NCBI GenBank assembly: GCA_902363805.1
Contig: CABJBF010000002.1
Span: 434,001-498,000, forward strand
From: Eubacteriaceae bacterium
Lineage (GTDB): Bacteria; Bacillota; Clostridia; Lachnospirales; Lachnospiraceae
Direction of reading: 5' to 3'
DNA: 64,000 nt
Below the pieces are notes generated by a model, which ran no database searches, was not told where the DNA came from, and was given only the letters and a program-made list of their open reading frames with translations. Shown here piece after piece: positions 63,639 through 64,000 of this stretch (the first letter of the stretch is position 1; every line of letters starts with the position of its first letter). Both the position numbers and the translations under genes were made by a program.

Positions 63639-64000
63639 TTTTAATTATATCCTTTTCCCTTAGTGTATTAATCATATATTTCAAAGTATCATCGATACTA
63701 TCATAATCAAAATAGTTGACCATGGTCACATCTTTTTCCCTTCTAAACCATGTAAGCTGTCGTTTTGCAAAATGTCTGGTTTCTCTTTTTATTATTTCTT
63801 TAGTTTCATCTAAAGAATATTTACCATTAATATAATCAACAACTTCCTTGTATCCTATACCGTTCATGGAAACCAAATCTTTTGTATATCCCATATTCAA
63901 AAGGTTTTTGACCTCATTTACAAGGCCTTTATCAAACATAATATCAACTCTTTTATTTATTCTTTCATATAAAAGTTCTCTTTTATCATTTAACACAAAA
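63631..64000 (-). CDS. miaA: tRNA dimethylallyltransferase, C-terminal part (cut by window edge)
   Basis: The frame stays open to the right edge, so the N-terminal ATP/isoprenoid-binding half is missing. The visible ~123 residues include L-L-N-M-G-Y, G-I-G-Y-K-E-V and R-x-x-A-K-R-Q-L-T-W-F-R, the conserved MiaA tRNA-binding end. The enzyme isopentenylates A37 of tRNAs reading U-starting codons, such as the tRNA-Leu(CAA) in this window. Confidence 0.92.
   Translation of the reverse strand, partial: FVLNDKRELLYERINKRVDIMFDKGLVNEVKNLLNMGYTKDLVSMNGIGYKEVVDYINGKYSLDETKEIIKRETRHFAKRQLTWFRREKDVTMVNYFDYDSIDDTLKYMINTLREKDIIKND

Overview
The window is A+T-rich bacterial chromosome with almost entirely core-genome content. 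Gene families and gene order point to a Clostridia member, most likely family Lachnospiraceae. Indicators are radC-mreBCD-PBP2-minDE-rodA-mgsA in one run, a sepF/ylmH/lspA/rluD run, a large insertion-bearing PBP2, HisZ with short-form HisG, a Trp T-box leader, L27 with a Prp-cleavable N-terminal extension, and SigA-type TTGACA/TATAAT promoters with AGGAGG-type ribosome binding sites. The species cannot be named from this sequence alone.

Left part, plus strand (1-19300): the tail of a U32 peptidase, a FtsW/RodA-like plus PBP pair with a 92-nt overlap, a NUDIX hydrolase, QueH, a zinc-ribbon membrane protein with TPR-like and chitobiase-C-like domains, a duplicated palindromic element beside a minus-strand tRNA-Leu(CAA), a zf-HC2 membrane protein, polA-coaE, a MarR-controlled heterodimeric ABC exporter, ridA, a cupin-like protein, rsuA-SDR, an RluA-family synthase and recU.

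Middle, plus strand (19301-43037): a histidine operon hisZ-G-D-B plus a three-domain protein (degenerate HisF-like domain joined to HisI-HisE), with a perfect-looking promoter and an 18-bp palindrome at its start. Then HAD, radical SAM (TIGR03960 type), DUF2344, RNase G, a LytS/YesN-type two-component system and a YdcF protein. A Trp T-box leader with a TGG specifier controls trpBA, followed by an isochorismatase-like hydrolase. The L21 leader-rplU-prp-rpmA-obgE-yhbY-nadD/yqeK-rsfS ribosome and GTPase cluster follows, then a GH13 enzyme and a His-rich COG0523 metallochaperone GTPase.

Right part (43038-64000): lexA (minus) faces a YneA-like LysM protein (plus) across three LexA-box-like sites, an SOS-controlled division checkpoint. 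Minus-strand genes follow: a Xer-like tyrosine recombinase, a TtcA-like protein, rluD, lspA, aroB, ylmH, sepF, a YggS protein and a HlyD-like adaptor; then a plus-strand DUF378 gene; then mgsA, rodA, minE, minD, PBP2, mreD, mreC, mreB, radC, an ALR/methionine gamma-lyase family gene and the 3' part of miaA. The right third is thus dominated by cell shape and division functions.

I see no prophage, insertion sequence transposase, CRISPR array or defence island. The most interesting items are the HisF-like-HisIE fusion, MinDE without an adjacent MinC, the duplicated 134-bp palindromic element, a diverged interspersed repeat, the accessory block splitting the conserved rng-rplU junction, and the regulatory architecture of lexA/yneA, marR and the his operon.
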